This document shows positions 61,664-64,000 of a stretch of 64,000 bases of DNA, in pieces. Each line of letters begins with the position of its first letter. Positions within the stretch are counted from its first letter, which is position 1. The notes below the pieces were generated by a model. It did not search any database. It worked only from the letters and a program-made list of their open reading frames with translations, and was not told the DNA's origin. The stretch comes from Polaromonas naphthalenivorans CJ2 (lineage in GTDB: Bacteria > Pseudomonadota > Gammaproteobacteria > Burkholderiales > Burkholderiaceae_C). The translations under genes were made by a program, and so were the position numbers. Location: contig NC_008757.1 in NCBI RefSeq assembly GCF_000015505.1, forward strand, positions 248,001-312,000, read 5' to 3'.

Positions 61664-62890
61664 ATGTTGTTGAAATGGATTGCCCATACATGGGCTAGCT
61701 CGAACCTGCGCAAAGAAGAAGCACGCACTCAGCGTCTTTTGAGCCAGTACGACAGTGAGAAAGCTGCGTCCGATCGCCGCATTGCCGCCCGCAAGAGCGA
61801 CTACCAGCGCAAGATCAAAGAGCGTCAAGAGATGCGCAACAGTGAGCTGGAGGAATACATCCAATTCATGAACAGCCGTCTGCAAGCCGCTTCGAATTAC
61901 ATGCCGAAGCTCGATCAGTTCCAGACTTTCACGTTCACCTGTGTGGATTCGTGGATGAAAGTGGACTTGATCCAGCAGGAAATCGACATCTACAAGAAGA
62001 AGATTGAAGCGATCTTCACCACCATAGGTTTGATCGACGCGTACATCAGCGAGCTGACCAAACTGTCCCAGCGCCAGGGCCGTCACGTCTGGCGTGAAAT
62101 GACCTCGACACGCCCGTTGACCGTCTCCAACACCTACGTGGACAAGACCAAGCGCAACGTCGACCGAGGCTCAAAGCTCAGTAATGACGAGTTCCGCAAT
62201 GAACTCAAGCGCCTGCAAAGCCACCGCGAAGCCTTGTACAAAGAGGCCAAGGAGCTGATCGACCAGCGCAAGGGCTTGCACTTCAGCAAGGACGAAGTGG
62301 AGCTGGTGCACAACGCCAACAAGCAAACCTTGGAAACCATGTACAACGAATACAGTGACCAATGGAAAGAAATCCTCAAGGGTTTCGAGTCGTACTACGC
62401 CAACACCAAGACGGAGCACGACTACGTCAACCAGTGGATGAGCCCCCTCAAGGATGGCGGCACGCTCAAGGAAATCACCGTAGTGATCAACACCTCGCAC
62501 GAGATCATCAAGTGCGCACAAGAGAAGTACGACTTGATCAAGGATGACTTTGAGTCATATCGGGAGATTATCAAGAACGCCCGTAACTCCAACGACTATC
62601 CATCCAACTACTCGACGATCAAGGCCAACTACGACAAGTTGCTGCCAATTGCCAAGGACCGGGGTGCCCTGATGGCTTCACGAGGCTTCTTGTACGGACG
62701 ACGCGACGAGCTGCGAGGCTACATCGACAAACTCAAGCGCCTGCACCCAGACGAAGTGCTGGACACCCTCTACGCGTTACTGAGCGAAGAGCGTGAGGTC
62801 AACACATGGCAGGCCTTTGGCATCAACACATACAAGCAGCGCGTCGCGTACCGCGACAAACAAAAGGGAGTTCAACGTGCAGCAAATTGA
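61664..62890 (+). CDS. Coiled-coil protein, second gene of the cluster
   Basis: A 408-residue protein starting 12 nt after the first gene. It is almost entirely helical, with long charged coiled-coil stretches (KEEARTQRLLSQYDSEKAASDRRIAARK, LKRLQSHREALYKEAKELIDQRKGLHFSK). No membrane helix, signal peptide or catalytic motif. It likely bridges the membrane/nuclease-like protein and the helicase. Confidence 0.65.
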   Translation: MLLKWIAHTWASSNLRKEEARTQRLLSQYDSEKAASDRRIAARKSDYQRKIKERQEMRNSELEEYIQFMNSRLQAASNYMPKLDQFQTFTFTCVDSWMKVDLIQQEIDIYKKKIEAIFTTIGLIDAYISELTKLSQRQGRHVWREMTSTRPLTVSNTYVDKTKRNVDRGSKLSNDEFRNELKRLQSHREALYKEAKELIDQRKGLHFSKDEVELVHNANKQTLETMYNEYSDQWKEILKGFESYYANTKTEHDYVNQWMSPLKDGGTLKEITVVINTSHEIIKCAQEKYDLIKDDFESYREIIKNARNSNDYPSNYSTIKANYDKLLPIAKDRGALMASRGFLYGRRDELRGYIDKLKRLHPDEVLDTLYALLSEEREVNTWQAFGINTYKQRVAYRDKQKGVQRAAN

Positions 62891-63263
62891 GATGCAGTTT
62901 CAGTGGAAGCGACACGAAATGAAGGAAGTCATCGTTGCTGTGACCAAGGCAGTCATCCTTGGCTACAACACCAAGGACAAGCTCTTGGCAGCGCTGCCCA
63001 TGTTCTCTACCTACCGGATCGCCCTGGCCATCGATGCGTTGATCACCGCCGATATGGCGGAGAACAACCTTGGCGTGCTTTGCATCCACCCAGACATGCA
63101 GATCGTGCTCGAGCTGCTCAAGCGCAAGTTTGTGCTGCCCATGTCTGAAGAACAGGCCAAGTCGCCTGCAGTTCGCCGCTACGTGATCAACCAACTGGGA
63201 GCCACAAACCCTGCGGGCGTTGAAACACTCCTACGCGTCAACCCAGTTTCAGTGGAGGCCTAA
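62877..63263 (+). CDS. Small protein, third gene of the cluster
   Basis: GTG start at 62877 with GGGAG upstream, overlapping the previous gene by 14 nt; ATG at 62892 is an alternative. About 128 residues, with IALAIDALITADMAENNLGVLCIHPDM and a helical C-terminus. No family was recognised. The stop TAA abuts the helicase ATG. Confidence 0.6.
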   Translation: MQQIEMQFQWKRHEMKEVIVAVTKAVILGYNTKDKLLAALPMFSTYRIALAIDALITADMAENNLGVLCIHPDMQIVLELLKRKFVLPMSEEQAKSPAVRRYVINQLGATNPAGVETLLRVNPVSVEA

Positions 63264-64000
63264 ATGGGTGCACGTCATTCCTACATGCACAACGGAACCG
63301 AAGTTGCATTCGACTTCGTGGATCACATCGACCACTGGCTGGAGTACCTGACAGAACTTTTAAGCACTGCCGACAGCAAATCCAAGCCCAAGGTCGAGCG
63401 CCAGATCCGCTATCTGCTGGAGTTCCGCGCCGGCACGAACTGCAACATCAACCACAACCGCCTGCTGCTGTACTACTACAGCCACCGCGCCAAGAAGGCG
63501 GGCAACGACATCTCTTTGCCTGGAGAAGATCTGTCCGGTGACAATATCAGCATGACGAAAGGCAATGGCGATGCCCAGGCCAAGATCGACGCTTTCATTG
63601 CTGAGTTTCGGACTCGCGAAGGTTCGACCTCCATGTCGATCCACCCAAGCAAGCCCATCCAAAGCGAGTACGAGCCCACCGATCCAGCCTTCAAGCTGAT
63701 CCTCAAGGCTTTGGCCAGCGAAGATATGTTCTTCATACAGGGCCCACCGGGCACCGGCAAGACAACGGCTATCGTCGAGATTATCCTGCAGGTGCTCAAG
63801 TCCAAGCCCAATGCCCGCATTCTGGTGTGCTCTGAAACGCACGTGGCCGTGGACAACGCGCTAGACCGACTGGCCAAGCAGTCGCGCCCCGAGCTGATGG
63901 ACTCGATCCTGCGCTACCCTGGCTTCGCCATCACGGAGTTTGAGTGCGACAGAACGCCCGAGGCAGACGCTATATCGCGAGCAGAGGCTATCTGGCAAAA
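63264..64000 (+). CDS. UPF1-like SF1 helicase (partial, runs off the window)
   Basis: The first 245 residues are seen. After an about 155-residue helical N-terminal domain comes Walker A FIQGPPGTGKTTAIVEI (Gly160-Lys166) and motif Ia ILVCSETHVAVDNALDRL, both of the UPF1/DNA2-type SF1 family. The ATG lies directly after the stop of the previous gene with GGAGG upstream. The helicase is probably the DNA/RNA-unwinding motor of the four-gene system; the remainder lies outside the window. Confidence 0.85.
   Translation, partial: MGARHSYMHNGTEVAFDFVDHIDHWLEYLTELLSTADSKSKPKVERQIRYLLEFRAGTNCNINHNRLLLYYYSHRAKKAGNDISLPGEDLSGDNISMTKGNGDAQAKIDAFIAEFRTREGSTSMSIHPSKPIQSEYEPTDPAFKLILKALASEDMFFIQGPPGTGKTTAIVEIILQVLKSKPNARILVCSETHVAVDNALDRLAKQSRPELMDSILRYPGFAITEFECDRTPEADAISRAEAIWQ

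Overview
The window is GC-rich accessory DNA from a betaproteobacterium, most likely a Burkholderiales/Comamonadaceae large plasmid or integrative element. This is inferred from codon use, the plasmid-maintenance genes and the absence of housekeeping genes; no replication initiator, rRNA or tRNA was found. It mixes a plasmid-like backbone (0-15 kb, 26.7-27.7 kb, 41-42 kb) with defence and stress modules and with mobile DNA at many stages of decay.

0-15 kb: the end of a PilV-like pilus tip protein; a secreted CAP-domain lipoprotein and a secreted Gly/Ser-rich protein; a hipBA toxin-antitoxin pair lying between two about 118-bp direct repeats; a STAND-like ATPase; a leftward block with a ParM/StbA-type actin, a ParR-like adaptor with a duplicated domain, two small membrane proteins, a bactofilin and a PilP-like membrane protein; then a tyrosine recombinase, an AntA/AntB-type protein, an HEAGH metalloprotease-like gene and a DUF6283-like gene.

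15-29 kb: a response regulator with a duplicated C-terminal fragment, an IS1182-type element whose transposase carries an amber stop, a LuxR-type regulator, and then a four-gene leftward operon: MBL-fold protein, E2-E1-JAB fusion, second MBL-fold protein, four-helix membrane protein. This operon is preceded by a near-consensus sigma70 promoter overlapped by a perfect CIRCE operator (TTAGCACTC-N9-GAGTGCTAA), so a ubiquitin-conjugation-like module seems to be under HrcA heat-shock control. An IS3 remnant split by an IS110/IS1111 element follows, then a KfrA-like gene and a frameshifted sensor kinase with a 96-bp hairpin at its broken end.

29-42 kb: a umuC remnant, an AbiE system, and a periplasmic DNA/RNA non-specific nuclease gene split by an about 8.1-kb element (32923-41029). 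The element carries a three-gene recombinase operon matching the Gamma-Mobile-Trio (gmtY-gmtZ-gmtX) and cargo including an endonuclease I lipoprotein. Removing it restores the nuclease reading frame exactly, and its ends are inverted repeats.

42-64 kb: a defence-island-like stretch. It holds a nuclease-fold protein, a Hachiman system (hamA-hamB), two uncharacterised leftward genes, an overlapping pair coding for a nitrilase-fold protein and a Rad50/RecF-like zinc-hook ATPase, a helical unknown, and a rightward four-gene cluster running off the end (nuclease-like/glycine-rich membrane protein, coiled-coil protein, small protein, UPF1-like SF1 helicase). Two short tandem repeats, (TGGC)9 and (CCTTG)5, lie beside the last two blocks and could be variable.
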